NCBI GenBank assembly: GCA_964621785.1
Contig: CAZUPD010000007.1
Location: forward strand, 56,841 to 120,840
Reading direction: 5' to 3'
Origin: JACKDW01 sp964621785
GTDB lineage: Bacteria > Myxococcota_A > Polyangia > Nannocystales > Nannocystaceae
DNA: 64,000 nt
Shown: positions 26,699 through 36,331 of the stretch, one piece after another
How the letters are laid out: each line of letters starts with the position of its first letter
How positions within the stretch are numbered: position 1 is the first letter of the stretch
Program-made: the position numbers and the translations under genes
Notes under the pieces: generated by a model
What the model was told of the DNA's origin: nothing
Databases searched by the model: none
Seen by the model: the letters and a program-made list of their open reading frames with translations, nothing else

Positions 26699-29600
26699 CT
26701 AGAGCAGTGAATCCAGTACCCGCGGCGCGAGATGTGTGGCGAGTTTTGTCGACAACTGCTCCGCTCGTTTGCGGTGGTTGGTCGCCCGTAGTGGGTCGGT
26801 GATCCGCATCGCGTCGGCCCGCAACAGGTGCACGACCAGCGATTCGAATTGCAGATCGAGCACACCAGCCCGGTGGAGTGCGCGATGGGTAAACGTACTC
26901 GCCCGACGGATAGAGCCCTTTTGCGTGGCTCGTTTTGCCCGTAGGCGGAGTGACGCCGGTTCGAGCAGCGGGCAGCGGCTGGCTGTCCTTCGAAGCAGAG
27001 AGCTGGTGGCCCGCAGCTTCCGGCGAATATCCCGGCGCAGATGTGCCCGGGTCGATCCGGGTCGACACGCATCCGCAAATAGTTCGAGCCATGTCGCAGC
27101 GCTGTAGCACAGTGCTGCCCGGTGAAACGCGAGAGGTGTACCCGCTTGTAACCCGCGTAGCGCGATCGAAGCGTGGTGCGAAGCCGCCTCCAGATCGCCG
27201 CGGCAAATCGCCAGTGCCGCGAGGAGACCATCGGCGTTGGCTCGTGCTGTCGCACCGCTCTCATGTTCGAGGATCGGCCGCGCCTCGGTTGTCGCCGTGT
27301 GGGCGCGTTCGAGGTCACCCTCGAGCAGCGCACACTCGGCCTCCGTCAGCAGGCTCCACGCGAGCATGGCTGCGTTGCTGTGATGGCGAAGATTTGCCGT
27401 GTTGGATTCGGCAATCTGCATGGCCTTTGCAGTACCTTCCCGCAGCAAGGCGGCATTGCTCGCCATGCCCATCAGGGCACATGCTTCGGTGAGCGCACCG
27501 ATGCGAACCGCGACCGTATGCCCGTGGGTGACACTGGCATCAAACCTTCGCCAATCGGCCATCGCCATGTAACACGATGCCTCACTGACGCGGGTTGAGA
27601 CAATTGCATAGTCATCATGTGTTGCCTTCGCGGAAGCGTGAGAGCGGCGAAAGTAGTAGTCGCGGGCGCGGGCAAACTTGATCGCGCCGGCCGTCGCACC
27701 GATGATCGAATAGGTGATCGAAGGTGAGAGTTGGGCATCTTCGGCCGCGTTGGCGGACAGAAAACAGGTCGCCAACATTTCGAGAATCTGATTGCGTGAA
27801 AATTTACACTGCATGTACAAAAAAAGTGATTGTACCTGCATGTAATTGAGTTGGGTCGGATGGGTCGGCGGCAGTGCTTGTTGCCGTGTCACCGGTCGTC
27901 GCAGCAGATGGCGGGCGGACTGGCGGATCAGTGCAACGAACAGTTTGAGCACCCAGGCCGGGCGGGAGCTCGGAAGTTCGATGTTGTCGTGACGCAGGAT
28001 CGCCCGCGTGTGACGCTCACACAGGTCGATCTCCGACACGCCCCAGGCTGCCTTGGCCGAAAGCAGTGCCACTGCGCGGCGCTGGCCCGGCGAAAGGTCG
28101 AAGCGGGGCTGGGTCGTCGGTTCACACAGCTGCCAGATTCGATCGGTCAGCGACAGGGCCTCGCGGGCAGCTCCAGATTCGACGGCCATCCGAGCTTCGT
28201 GTATCAGCAACTCGAGGGCTTTGATCCGCACACCTGCCCGTTCCCAGTGGTAGGCCAGTGTCGAGCGTGGGTAGGCTGCGACAGGTTCCTCCTCGAGGCG
28301 TTTGGCGACAGCGAGATGGAGGGCGCGGCGGCGGGTCGTCGGAATGACCTCGTAGGTGTACTCGCGCAGGGAATCGTGGGTAAATTGAAGTTGCTGGCTT
28401 TCCGACTGCAGCAGTTGCCTGGTCAGGAGATCGTCGAGGGCCCACAAAAATCGAGATTCCTCGAGCTCACTGAGCTCTGCGAGAAGTTCGGCGTCGATCT
28501 GACCACCGATGATGGCTGCACACTCGAGCGTGTGCCGGGCGTCGAGCGTGAGCAGGTGGATCCGCGCGAGCAGAAGTTCGCGGATCGACTGTGGTTGGGG
28601 CGGGCGCTCGGTGGGGAACAACCAGTTGCCGCGGTGGCGTATGAGGTACCCAGATTCGACGGCCCAGTGGACGTACTCGGTGGCATATAGAGGACTGCCC
28701 GAAGAGACATCTACCATGGCGTTGAGAAAGTTCCCCGGCGGGCTGGTCCAACACAGCATGTCGCCGACGAGGTCCTCGAGCTCCCGCGCACCGAGGGCGT
28801 GCAATCGGATCCGGGTCGCTCCGAGGAGTTGCAGGCGCTGTGCGCGATGTTCCGAGAGCGCGTCGGTACGGACACTGCCGACCACGAGTAAGCGCATGGT
28901 GTTGAGATTTCGCCGCGACAGGCCATCGAGCACCGCGAGCGAGAGTTCGTCCGACCACTGCAGATCGTCGAGCATCAGGACGAGGGCATCGCTGCAGACT
29001 GTGCGCTCGATGATCCGGACGATCGCTTGGACCAGTCGCATACGCGCGCCTTCGGTCGGGAGTGGGGGGGCCGAAGAAGTTGTATCTGCACCAGGTAGTG
29101 TAAGCAGAGAGGGCAAAAACGGGGCGACGAGGGGGAGGTCGGCCCCGAATAGCTGGTTGGTATCCACAGCGGTGCCGCGGCGGCACATTTCCTCCACGGT
29201 ACGCAGCAACCCGAAGAGCGCATGCAGGGGGGTGGCCTGACTGTGTTTGCTGCTCACGCCCGCGGGCAGCGGCTCCGAGGTGACGATCGTACAACGCTGT
29301 TGCCGGGCGCGTCGCACCAGTTCCACCATCAGTCGGGTCTTCCCACTACCACCTGGCCCTTCGAGCAGTACGATTGACCCCGTTCCCCGCAACATCGCCT
29401 CGAGCTGACTCCCGAGTTGGTCGAGCTCGCAGCTGCGTCCGGCGAGCGCCGGGCGGTAGGGAGTAAAGGGCTGGTCACTCGAATCGGCGATCTCGCCGTC
29501 GGGGTCGAGGTCTGGCCACAGTTCACGCAGGACCTGCAGGATTTCGCTGGCGTGGCCTGGACGCAGCTGCGGGCGTTTGGCCAGCAGTCGGGTGAGCAGG

Positions 29601-30436
29601 TGGGTGAGGGCCTCAGGTACGCCCCCCACCCGGCGACTCGCCTGCACAGGCTGCGAAAATAGATGTAGACGCACTAATTCGAGGTAGTGGCCGCCGCGAA
29701 ACGGAGGCCGACCGGTCAAGCACTCGTAGAGGATGCAGCCAAAGGCGTAGAGATCGGCACGGGCGTCCACGACTTCGCCCGAAAACTGCTCGGGTGCCAT
29801 ATACAGCGCGGTGCCGACGATCGATCCATGATCGGCTTCGAGGACATCACGAGTCCCGCGGTTTCGCTGGACAAGTCCGAAGTCGACGAGGATCGGTTGG
29901 TCGTCCTCGGTCACCAGGACGTTGCTCGGTTTGAGGTCTCGGTGGACGATACCCGCGCGGTGGACTGCCGCGAGCACACCTGCGAGCCGGTAGAGGATGC
30001 CGACCATCCGCCGGAGGTTGCCACCGGCTGCCATGGTGTGCGGGTCTTCGTCGCCGGACGGCGGGGATTGTGGCCAACAGGCTCGCATGGCCTCGTGGAG
30101 GCCGGTTCCCTCGACGTAGTCCATTGCGTACCAGGGGACGCCTGCGCGCACGCCCTGTCCACGGATCCGGACCACGCCGCGGTGACGGATCCTTGTCAAT
30201 GCATGGATTTCGCGCCGGATATACATCAAGTCCCGGGGCGAAGCGCTCTGCACCGTTTTGACTGCGACGCGGTCACCCGACTCGGGCTCGCGTCCGAGGT
30301 ACACCACACCCATGCCGCCACGCCCGAGCGGGCGTTCGATCAGGAACGGGCCAAAAGCCTTTGGGATTGGCGGAGCGACGTGCACGCAGCTGCGATATCT
30401 CAACAGGTGTCGTGTGTGGGTTGCAAATGCATGCAA
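26699..30436 (-). CDS. Ser/Thr kinase fused to AAA-type NTPase and TPR-like region
   Basis: This 1245-residue protein starts with a kinase domain (residues about 28-300): GRGGMGVVY near 39, VAVKTV near 57, VHRDLKPSN near 164, VDFG near 184 and APEQ near 214. An NTPase follows near residue 360 with intact Walker A (GPGGSGKT) and Walker B (LMLDDLQW), of the AAA/STAND type found in LuxR-like regulators. The last half is helical repeats, TPR-like. Unlike the other large kinase in the window, both nucleotide motifs are normal. The start is uncertain: ATG at 30436 lies in a dispersed-word cluster (TTGCAAATGCATGCAA), and a GTG at 30385 starts closer to the kinase domain. It is followed by the cyclase gene on the same strand after 224 bp. 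Confidence 0.87.
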   Translation of the reverse strand: MHAFATHTRHLLRYRSCVHVAPPIPKAFGPFLIERPLGRGGMGVVYLGREPESGDRVAVKTVQSASPRDLMYIRREIHALTRIRHRGVVRIRGQGVRAGVPWYAMDYVEGTGLHEAMRACWPQSPPSGDEDPHTMAAGGNLRRMVGILYRLAGVLAAVHRAGIVHRDLKPSNVLVTEDDQPILVDFGLVQRNRGTRDVLEADHGSIVGTALYMAPEQFSGEVVDARADLYAFGCILYECLTGRPPFRGGHYLELVRLHLFSQPVQASRRVGGVPEALTHLLTRLLAKRPQLRPGHASEILQVLRELWPDLDPDGEIADSSDQPFTPYRPALAGRSCELDQLGSQLEAMLRGTGSIVLLEGPGGSGKTRLMVELVRRARQQRCTIVTSEPLPAGVSSKHSQATPLHALFGLLRTVEEMCRRGTAVDTNQLFGADLPLVAPFLPSLLTLPGADTTSSAPPLPTEGARMRLVQAIVRIIERTVCSDALVLMLDDLQWSDELSLAVLDGLSRRNLNTMRLLVVGSVRTDALSEHRAQRLQLLGATRIRLHALGARELEDLVGDMLCWTSPPGNFLNAMVDVSSGSPLYATEYVHWAVESGYLIRHRGNWLFPTERPPQPQSIRELLLARIHLLTLDARHTLECAAIIGGQIDAELLAELSELEESRFLWALDDLLTRQLLQSESQQLQFTHDSLREYTYEVIPTTRRRALHLAVAKRLEEEPVAAYPRSTLAYHWERAGVRIKALELLIHEARMAVESGAAREALSLTDRIWQLCEPTTQPRFDLSPGQRRAVALLSAKAAWGVSEIDLCERHTRAILRHDNIELPSSRPAWVLKLFVALIRQSARHLLRRPVTRQQALPPTHPTQLNYMQVQSLFLYMQCKFSRNQILEMLATCFLSANAAEDAQLSPSITYSIIGATAGAIKFARARDYYFRRSHASAKATHDDYAIVSTRVSEASCYMAMADWRRFDASVTHGHTVAVRIGALTEACALMGMASNAALLREGTAKAMQIAESNTANLRHHSNAAMLAWSLLTEAECALLEGDLERAHTATTEARPILEHESGATARANADGLLAALAICRGDLEAASHHASIALRGLQAGTPLAFHRAALCYSAATWLELFADACRPGSTRAHLRRDIRRKLRATSSLLRRTASRCPLLEPASLRLRAKRATQKGSIRRASTFTHRALHRAGVLDLQFESLVVHLLRADAMRITDPLRATNHRKRAEQLSTKLATHLAPRVLDSLL

Positions 30437-30553
30437 AAATCAGCTGCAACGCGCCGCCTTCGCTGCGCACGGATGTCGACTCCGTTTCACTGGGTGGAGG
30501 CGAGGTCGCAACATGCGCGAAGCACGTCCGCGGTTGCGTGCAGTTACAATCGG

Positions 30554-31345
30554 TCAGAGGGCGGCGGTCAGGACCTGAGAGATCCGGTCTTGGACCCGGG
30601 ACACTCCGGCCGAAAACTTACCCTCGCCGGCGATTGCACGCACCTGGGTGCAGACGCGATCGACGACCATCTCGGCCGTGGTGATCGCTCGGCCGCGCCA
30701 CCGGTTGCGGCGTTCAATGTCGTCGACGAGTTCTTGGATCGAGTGGATCAAGTCGTGTTCGATGCGATTTGCAATTGAGGACAGATCCGGCTCGGCGTAG
30801 ATCATGTTGTAGTGGAGGAGGCTCGTCAGCGCCGCACAGGTTTGCGACTGTGCCTGTAGGAACCTCTCGATTCGTTGGTCGGTCGCGGTTCGGTGCAGAC
30901 CGTCGGCGAGGATCTCGAGCACACTGCGGAGCGAGCGCTCGATCTCGTCGAGCATCGCCCCATCGCAGGGGCCGCGCCGCAAACTAGCGAGCTCACCGAG
31001 CAGACTGGTCAAGATGGCGAAGCTGTCGAGCTCTCGCACCGACCGTGCTGCGTGTCCCGGCTTGTGTGGCATCTGGTTGATCGCGGCCCCGAAATCGACC
31101 GTGAATGCCGGTCGGCGTGGCGTCGTGTTGGTGGAGCCGTCATCAACTTCGGGCGCGGTGGCATCGTCGGTTTCGGACTCGTCATCGAGTGGTTTGCCGT
31201 CGCGGATTGCGATCACATCTTCGCGCTTGAGCAACCATCGCGAACCGATTCGGCGTGCGGGGATACGCCCGGTTTGGGCCATATGGCGGACAGTACGCTG
31301 ACTTTTTTGCAAAATAGCAGCAGCCTCTCGGATCGAAATATCCAT
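30554..31345 (-). CDS. Helix-turn-helix protein with helical C-terminal domain
   Basis: Residues 1-50 form an excisionase/MerR-like DNA-binding domain, SIREAAAILQKSQRTVRH then a recognition helix region with RIGSRWLLKREDV. An acidic linker of about 40 residues follows, then a mostly helical domain rich in Leu, Glu and Arg that could dimerise (LHYNMIYAEPDLSSI). No enzymatic motif is seen. The paired inverted repeats just upstream could be its own operator. It is divergent from the metal-receptor-like gene at 31560 and lies upstream of the large kinase gene on the same strand, 117 bp away. A transcription factor is inferred from the HTH alone; there are no phage neighbours, so an excisionase role is unlikely. 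Confidence 0.72.
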   Translation of the reverse strand: MDISIREAAAILQKSQRTVRHMAQTGRIPARRIGSRWLLKREDVIAIRDGKPLDDESETDDATAPEVDDGSTNTTPRRPAFTVDFGAAINQMPHKPGHAARSVRELDSFAILTSLLGELASLRRGPCDGAMLDEIERSLRSVLEILADGLHRTATDQRIERFLQAQSQTCAALTSLLHYNMIYAEPDLSSIANRIEHDLIHSIQELVDDIERRNRWRGRAITTAEMVVDRVCTQVRAIAGEGKFSAGVSRVQDRISQVLTAAL

Positions 31346-31400
31346 GGCGAACTCCAGGGTGAAAGTGCCCGTTGATGTCGGCCACCGTATACCGAAAGTG

Positions 31401-31449
31401 GCAAGAACCTGGCAAGTCTTGCGGAGAAGTTTTGCCGTGAAACGGCAAA
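31401..31449. promoter_or_regulatory. Paired inverted repeats upstream of the HTH gene
   Basis: GCAAGA and TCTTGC (31401-31406 / 31417-31422) form one palindrome. TTTGCCGT and ACGGCAAA (31431-31438 / 31442-31449) form a perfect 8-bp one with a 3-base centre. They lie in the divergent promoter region, 56-104 bp upstream of the HTH protein start, a typical place for autoregulation. Confidence 0.55.
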
Positions 31450-31559
31450 TTGCCGAAACCGGTTGACGATCTGACTGGTGCGTCGCAACCTAGCTTGTAG
31501 GGCAAACAAGCGCAGTTGCGCGGCGACACCGACCGGGGTTCAGGTATATGGTAGGCCCC

Positions 31560-32708
31560 ATGCGCAAACCGGCGCACCAGTGGGAATCCCGCGACTTCAT
31601 CGCCGTGCGGATGGCCGAAGTCCCCGAATCATGGGTCGACCTCCCGCGTGCCGAAGCGTTTGAGCTCCGTCCGCGTAGCGGGGGTTCCGCGGTTCACGGA
31701 TACATCTCGCTCGAGCGTCAACAGTTCCCGCGTGAAGTATTGCGCCGCGACCCCGGGGTGATCCTCGCAGCCAAAGCCTGGCTGATCGCTCGCGGTTGCC
31801 GCCAACTCCATCTCGTCGACGAACACGGAGCGGTCGTCGAACATCGTCCGATTCAGGTCGCCGAACTCTCTGACTCGGCGCCCGAGCGACCCGAACGCCT
31901 GATTAGCTTGTGCCCGTCGAATGCCGAAGTGGTCGAGTCGCTCGGGTGTTTCGACCGTCTGATCGCCTGCGAAGATTCGACCGATTGGCCGGAGCAGGTC
32001 AGCGACCTCGAGCGCCTTGGCCCCGATCTCGGGCCCAACCTCGACCGTGTCCGCGAACTGCAGCCATCGCTCGTCTTGTCTTCACTCAGCGTTCCCGGGA
32101 TGGAGCGGATCGTGACGGGGTTGAGGGTGCGGGGGGTCAAGCAACTGGTGTTGGCCCCGCGGCAGTTCGACGACGTCAAACACGACATCGAAGTTGTCGG
32201 CCAATACCTCGGCGTTGCTCCGCGGGCCCGTGAAGTGTGTGCAAAATTAGAGCAGGAGCGCGAGCAACTCATCAATCGTCGCGGACGCTTCTTTCGCCCC
32301 TTGCGGGTCTATCTCGAGTGGTGGCCACGGCCGATGTACACCCCGGGCGGTGATTGTTACAGCAACGAACTCATCAACCTCGCGGGTGGGTTAAACGTGT
32401 TTCGTTCGCACCGCGGATCGAGTGTCGAGATCACAGTTGAGGATTTGGTCGCCGCCCGCCCACACATTTGTTTTCTATCGTGGTGTGGGGTTCACGTCGA
32501 CAAACTCGACATCGACAACCTCGTGCGACGGCCGGGGTTACAACGTCTCGAGGCGATCCAAGAGCGCCGGGTGTACAAGCTCGACGAGCGGTTCTCGGGG
32601 CGTCCGGGGCCGCGGATGTTGGAGGCTGCCCGGATCATGGCACGGGCGATCAATCGGGTTAAACAGCACCTCTCACTCGAAGAGACCGACCGCGTCTCTC
32701 GGTGGTGA
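31560..32708 (+). CDS. Cytoplasmic BtuF-like helical-backbone metal receptor
   Basis: The C-terminal 270 residues of this 382-residue protein match the periplasmic-binding fold of cobalamin and iron-chelate receptors: LISLCPSNAEVVESLG, then LVLSSLSVPGMERIV, and a late ITVEDLVAARPHICFLSWCG. The first 100 residues are a separate domain with no family I recognise. There is no signal peptide, so it should be cytoplasmic, unlike BtuF itself, and no ABC transporter gene is near. A sensor or carrier of a cobalt- or iron-containing molecule is likely but the ligand is unknown. ATG at 31560 was chosen over 31548 because it gives no loss of conserved sequence. Confidence 0.74.
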   Translation: MRKPAHQWESRDFIAVRMAEVPESWVDLPRAEAFELRPRSGGSAVHGYISLERQQFPREVLRRDPGVILAAKAWLIARGCRQLHLVDEHGAVVEHRPIQVAELSDSAPERPERLISLCPSNAEVVESLGCFDRLIACEDSTDWPEQVSDLERLGPDLGPNLDRVRELQPSLVLSSLSVPGMERIVTGLRVRGVKQLVLAPRQFDDVKHDIEVVGQYLGVAPRAREVCAKLEQEREQLINRRGRFFRPLRVYLEWWPRPMYTPGGDCYSNELINLAGGLNVFRSHRGSSVEITVEDLVAARPHICFLSWCGVHVDKLDIDNLVRRPGLQRLEAIQERRVYKLDERFSGRPGPRMLEAARIMARAINRVKQHLSLEETDRVSRW

Positions 32709-32899
32709 CCTCCGGCATGCAAATGCATGCAACTTTCTGCCTGGCCAAATGCGCTGCCCGGTTCCAGGCCGCGGCTGGGCCCATCCAAACAGCCAATGGT
32801 TCCAGCCGGTTGTAACCACCTTGCGCAACCGCGGTGAGGAGCTCCGGCGGGCTTGGCCAAAATTTTGGGGCTCGGCCACGGGCGTGCCAAGTTGCCGAC

Positions 32900-33184
32900 A
32901 TGTCCAAGCCACGCGTGTCCCAGGCCTTTGTCGAGCGCCGCCTTCACCCGCTGGCAGACGCGCTACAACAGCACCACGGGTATCGAGCCCTGTGGTTGGA
33001 TCACAGCTCAAACCTCGTGCATTCGGAGCCCGAAGACGAGCTCGAGCGTCTCGGCTGGACGTTGGTCGCGGTGGTGATGCGTCCCGACATTGAGGAGCTT
33101 CGCCAGCGGATTGCGCCTTTTATTGCGCCCGAGCCAGTCGGATGCGTCCCAGCCCTCGATCCGCTCGCGTTTGTACCGGCCTGA
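32900..33184 (+). CDS. Small hypothetical protein
   Basis: This 94-residue product has ordinary codon use for the window and no recognisable domain. It is charged, with LHPLADALQQHHGYRALWLDH and a basic C-terminal half ending in a Pro/Ala-rich tail. It has no signal or membrane segment. It lies between the metal-receptor gene and the AlkB gene on the same strand, 79 bp before the latter. The frame extends upstream without coding character, so ATG 32900 is the first reasonable start. Confidence 0.5.
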   Translation: MSKPRVSQAFVERRLHPLADALQQHHGYRALWLDHSSNLVHSEPEDELERLGWTLVAVVMRPDIEELRQRIAPFIAPEPVGCVPALDPLAFVPA

Positions 33185-33262
33185 GATTCATTGAATCTAC
33201 ATGAGTGAGCGGAGATAATTTCACAAGGCTCAGCTCGTCCGGGTACGATCGCCGACCGAGTT

Positions 33263-33943
33263 GTGGGCGAACAATCGAATTCCCAGTTGTCGTTTGAAAG
33301 CGAACGCGCGCGCTCACAAGGCCCGTGGCGACGGATCGCAGCAGGTACGAGCATCTACCTGCGTCGCGCATTTTTGCCACCCGACCTCGCAAGCGAACTT
33401 CTCAAACAATTGTATCACCAAATTTCCTGGCGGCAGGACACGATCCACATGTTCGGGAAGGCATATCCGGTGCCGCGCCTGCACCAGTGGTTTGGGGACC
33501 CCGACGCTGTCTACTCGTGGTCAGGTCTCACGATGCAGCCGCAACCCTGGTCTCCCGAACTTGCGTACCTGCGGGGCGCCGTCGAAGCGGCCACCCGGCG
33601 TCGATTTAACTCGGTGCTCGTCAACTTCTATCGCGACGGGAGCGACGCGGTCAGTTGGCACGCCGACGATGAACCAGAGCTCGGGTCGCAGCCATTGATC
33701 GCCAGCGTCAGTCTCGGTGCCAGTCGCGACTTTATCCTCCGGCGCAAGCACGACGTTGCGAGCAAAATCTCTGTGAGTCTCGAAAACGGCAGCCTCCTGG
33801 TGATGGCAGGTACGACCCAACAGGAGTGGGAGCATGCACTTCCCCGGCGCAAGCGGGTCAAACAGCCGCGGCTCAACCTGACATTTCGCCAGATCAAGGC
33901 GCCTGCAGAAGATCTCGGCTCAGCTTCGGGCAGACCAAGATAA
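33263..33943 (+). CDS. alkB: AlkB-family 2-oxoglutarate/Fe(II) dioxygenase
   Basis: The 226-residue protein is an AlkB homologue, which removes methyl groups from DNA or RNA bases by oxidation. It has NFYRDGSDAVSWHADDEPELG, in which His and Asp of HAD bind iron, a distal His in EWEHALPRRKR, and RLNLTFR, where Arg binds 2-oxoglutarate. MFGKAYPVPRLHQWFGD is the usual nucleotide-lid region. It starts with GTG. No ada or other repair gene is adjacent. The substrate may be alkylated DNA, but an RNA or protein role is not excluded. Confidence 0.88.
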   Translation: MGEQSNSQLSFESERARSQGPWRRIAAGTSIYLRRAFLPPDLASELLKQLYHQISWRQDTIHMFGKAYPVPRLHQWFGDPDAVYSWSGLTMQPQPWSPELAYLRGAVEAATRRRFNSVLVNFYRDGSDAVSWHADDEPELGSQPLIASVSLGASRDFILRRKHDVASKISVSLENGSLLVMAGTTQQEWEHALPRRKRVKQPRLNLTFRQIKAPAEDLGSASGRPR

Positions 33944-33945
33944 AT

Positions 33946-34028
33946 CATGCAATTACAAATATTATGGAGTCGACGCGCATTTGTTTTTGGTGTCCGTTTT
34001 TCACCTGCGAGCATGTAATTACAAACAT
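33946..34028 (+). repeat. Direct repeat CATGCAATTACAAATAT / CATGTAATTACAAACAT
   Basis: Two 17-bp near-identical elements (14 of 17 positions match) at 33946-33962 and 34012-34028 lie between the AlkB and antiporter genes. They are the longest version of the dispersed-word pattern seen in a spacer here. Confidence 0.7.
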
Positions 34029-34224
34029 CCCGTTCTTTCGGGGTTCGCGCAGGCCGTGTGCGCGATGACGGAGCTTCGCCTTTCGCTTGGGGAGGTGCGA
34101 AGGACGCTGATACTCCGGTCACACCTGTTCGAAAGGCCGGTCTCGCCTCAGCTGAGCAGGTATCAAACCATTTGCGCGAGACAATGCGTCGAGAAACACC
34201 GCGGGTCTGCTAGATTCTGCGGCG

Positions 34225-36288
34225 GTGGAACACCTCGCGCTCGACTTCGCGATCGTCTTCGGCGTAGCGGCTGTGACGAGCGTCATTTTTCGCCGACTCG
34301 GGCAGCCGAGCATCCTCGGCTATTTATTCGCAGGTTTGGTGGTCGGGCCCTATATCCCGATCCCGATCTTTGCCGACTCCGAACGGATCTCCGCACTTTC
34401 CGAGCTCGGGGTCGTGCTGGTCATGTTTGGCGTCGGACTCGAGTTTACGCTGCGGAAGCTCCTGCGGGTGCTGCCACTCGCCGGGTTTACGGCGATCGTT
34501 CAAATTGCCTCCTTGGGTGTGTTGGGGTTTGCCTTTGCCCAACTGATCGGCCTGTCCCAACTCGACGCCCTCTTTTTAGGTAGTTGTATCTCCATCTCTT
34601 CGACCATGGTGGTTGCCAAGGTTTTCGACGAACACCCGCCGAGCGCCCGCGTACGCGAGTTGGTACTCGGTGTCTTGGTCGTTCAGGACCTCGCAGCCAT
34701 CGTGTTGGTGGCGGTGCTCACCGGGGTTGCTGCCGGTGCTGGTTTGTCGCCGCACAGCCTCGGGCAAACCCTCGGCAACCTCGCGTTGGTGCTGGTGTTG
34801 ATGGTGGTTGTCGGACTGTTTGTCGTCCCGCGATTTGTACGCTACCTGGCCCGATTCGAGAACACGGAGGTGTTGCTCGTGGGCGTCACGGCGGTGTGTT
34901 TTTGCCTTGCGAGCCTCGCCGAACACCTCGGGTATTCGGTCGCCTTGGGAGCATTTTTGGCGGGGACACTGGTGGCGGAGGCTGGTCGGACCCACGCGAT
35001 CGAGGAGTTGATTCACCCGGTTCGTGACCTGTTTGCCGCGGTGTTTTTTGTCTCGGTCGGGATGAGCGTCGACCCGATGGTCGCGGTCGCCTATCTCGAC
35101 CTCGGCATCGGGGTCGCTGCGCTGGTGATCGTCGGTCAGTTTTTGGCAGTCGGGATCGCCGGAGTATTGAGCGGCAACGGTGTGCGTCGATCGATCACCG
35201 CGGGGCTCGCCCTCGGACAGATCGGCGAGTTTGCATTTATTCTCGCTGCGATCGGGGCGGCGGCGGGGATCGTGGGTGACTATCTCCGGCCCGTGGTCGT
35301 GACCGTCGCCGTGATCACGGCATTTACCACGCCCCTGTTGGTTCGCCTGTCCGATCGAATCGCGCGCAAGGTCGAACACAAATTGCCGCGGCCGTTGCAG
35401 ACATTTGCCAGCTTGTGTGAATCGTGGTTTCTCGCCCTGCGCCGGGCCTCGGCGACCCAGGACAACCGTTCACACTTTCGAAACTCGGTGATTGTGATTT
35501 CCGTCGACACCGCTGCAATCGCAAGTTTGTGGGTGTTGCTCGGGTGGTGGCACCAAGAACTCGTAGAGCTGCTCGTCCAATGGGGGCTCAGTGAATCACT
35601 CGCCATCGTTGCACTGGAGTGTTCGGGGTTGGTGTTGACCCTTCCGGTGTTTGTCGTGTTGTTGCGGTCGGCGAGGCGGGCCGGACAACTGCTCTCGGAG
35701 CGTGTCATCCCCCCTGTGAGTGGCAAGGCCGACCTCGGCCTCGCGCCCCGTCGGGCCATGATTGTCACCCTCCAGATCATGGTCGTAAGTGTTGCAAGTG
35801 CACCGATCGTTGTCGTGATGGCGCCCTTGTCAGAACTTCGTTACGGCCTGTTCGGGCTCGTCGGGGTTGCGTTGTGGCTGGTCGTATATCTGTGGCGATC
35901 GGCCTCCGACCTCCAGGGGCACGTTCGGGCCGGTTCGGCGGCCTTGGGTGATTTGCTTAAGCAACAAATGACAGACGATCAGCAGATGGCACTCAAGCCG
36001 GCGGCGCTTCTACCTGGCCTTGGAACCATCCGCTCAGTCTCGATCGACGGGGGGGCAGCCGCCTGCCACCGCACGCTCGCCCAACTCGACCTGCGGGCTG
36101 TCACCGGTGCGACCGTTGTGGCGATAGTTCGCGACGGGCAGACCCTGGCGATGCCCCATGCCCACGATCAGCTGTGTCCGGGCGATACGGTTGCATTGGC
36201 GGGTGCTTCCCACGCTGTCGAGGCCGCGATCGCGTTTTTGCAGGTCCGTACACCGGCCGAGCTCGAACCTGGCGACGCGGCGACGTAG
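34225..36288 (+). CDS. CPA2-family cation:proton antiporter with C-terminal RCK domain
   Basis: The first 380 residues of this 687-residue protein are a multi-helix antiporter domain of KefB type (ILGYLFAGLVVGPY, SISSTMVVAKVFDEH and VLVVQDLAAIVLV, the usual DL motif in helix 5). Next comes a loop and about four more helices (residues 420-570), then a TrkA-C/RCK-C domain near 590-670 (SIDGGAAACHRTLAQLDL, then GDTVALAG). The RCK-N nucleotide-binding domain of E. coli KefC is missing, so control by NAD(H) is unlikely, but RCK-C may bind another ligand. It probably exchanges K+ or Na+ for protons. The start is GTG. It converges with the GHKL partner gene. Confidence 0.86.
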   Translation: MEHLALDFAIVFGVAAVTSVIFRRLGQPSILGYLFAGLVVGPYIPIPIFADSERISALSELGVVLVMFGVGLEFTLRKLLRVLPLAGFTAIVQIASLGVLGFAFAQLIGLSQLDALFLGSCISISSTMVVAKVFDEHPPSARVRELVLGVLVVQDLAAIVLVAVLTGVAAGAGLSPHSLGQTLGNLALVLVLMVVVGLFVVPRFVRYLARFENTEVLLVGVTAVCFCLASLAEHLGYSVALGAFLAGTLVAEAGRTHAIEELIHPVRDLFAAVFFVSVGMSVDPMVAVAYLDLGIGVAALVIVGQFLAVGIAGVLSGNGVRRSITAGLALGQIGEFAFILAAIGAAAGIVGDYLRPVVVTVAVITAFTTPLLVRLSDRIARKVEHKLPRPLQTFASLCESWFLALRRASATQDNRSHFRNSVIVISVDTAAIASLWVLLGWWHQELVELLVQWGLSESLAIVALECSGLVLTLPVFVVLLRSARRAGQLLSERVIPPVSGKADLGLAPRRAMIVTLQIMVVSVASAPIVVVMAPLSELRYGLFGLVGVALWLVVYLWRSASDLQGHVRAGSAALGDLLKQQMTDDQQMALKPAALLPGLGTIRSVSIDGGAAACHRTLAQLDLRAVTGATVVAIVRDGQTLAMPHAHDQLCPGDTVALAGASHAVEAAIAFLQVRTPAELEPGDAAT

Positions 36289-36331
36289 CGTGCCGCCGGT
36301 TGTGGACATACGAGGACAAATGTAGAAGCAC

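Noticed and set aside
29687..30778. Plus-strand frame opposite the second kinase gene
   Set aside because: It mirrors the kinase codons and shows no family motif.
30554..31345. Excisionase of a mobile element
   Set aside because: The HTH resembles excisionases, but there is no integrase or attachment repeat nearby, and the protein is several times longer.
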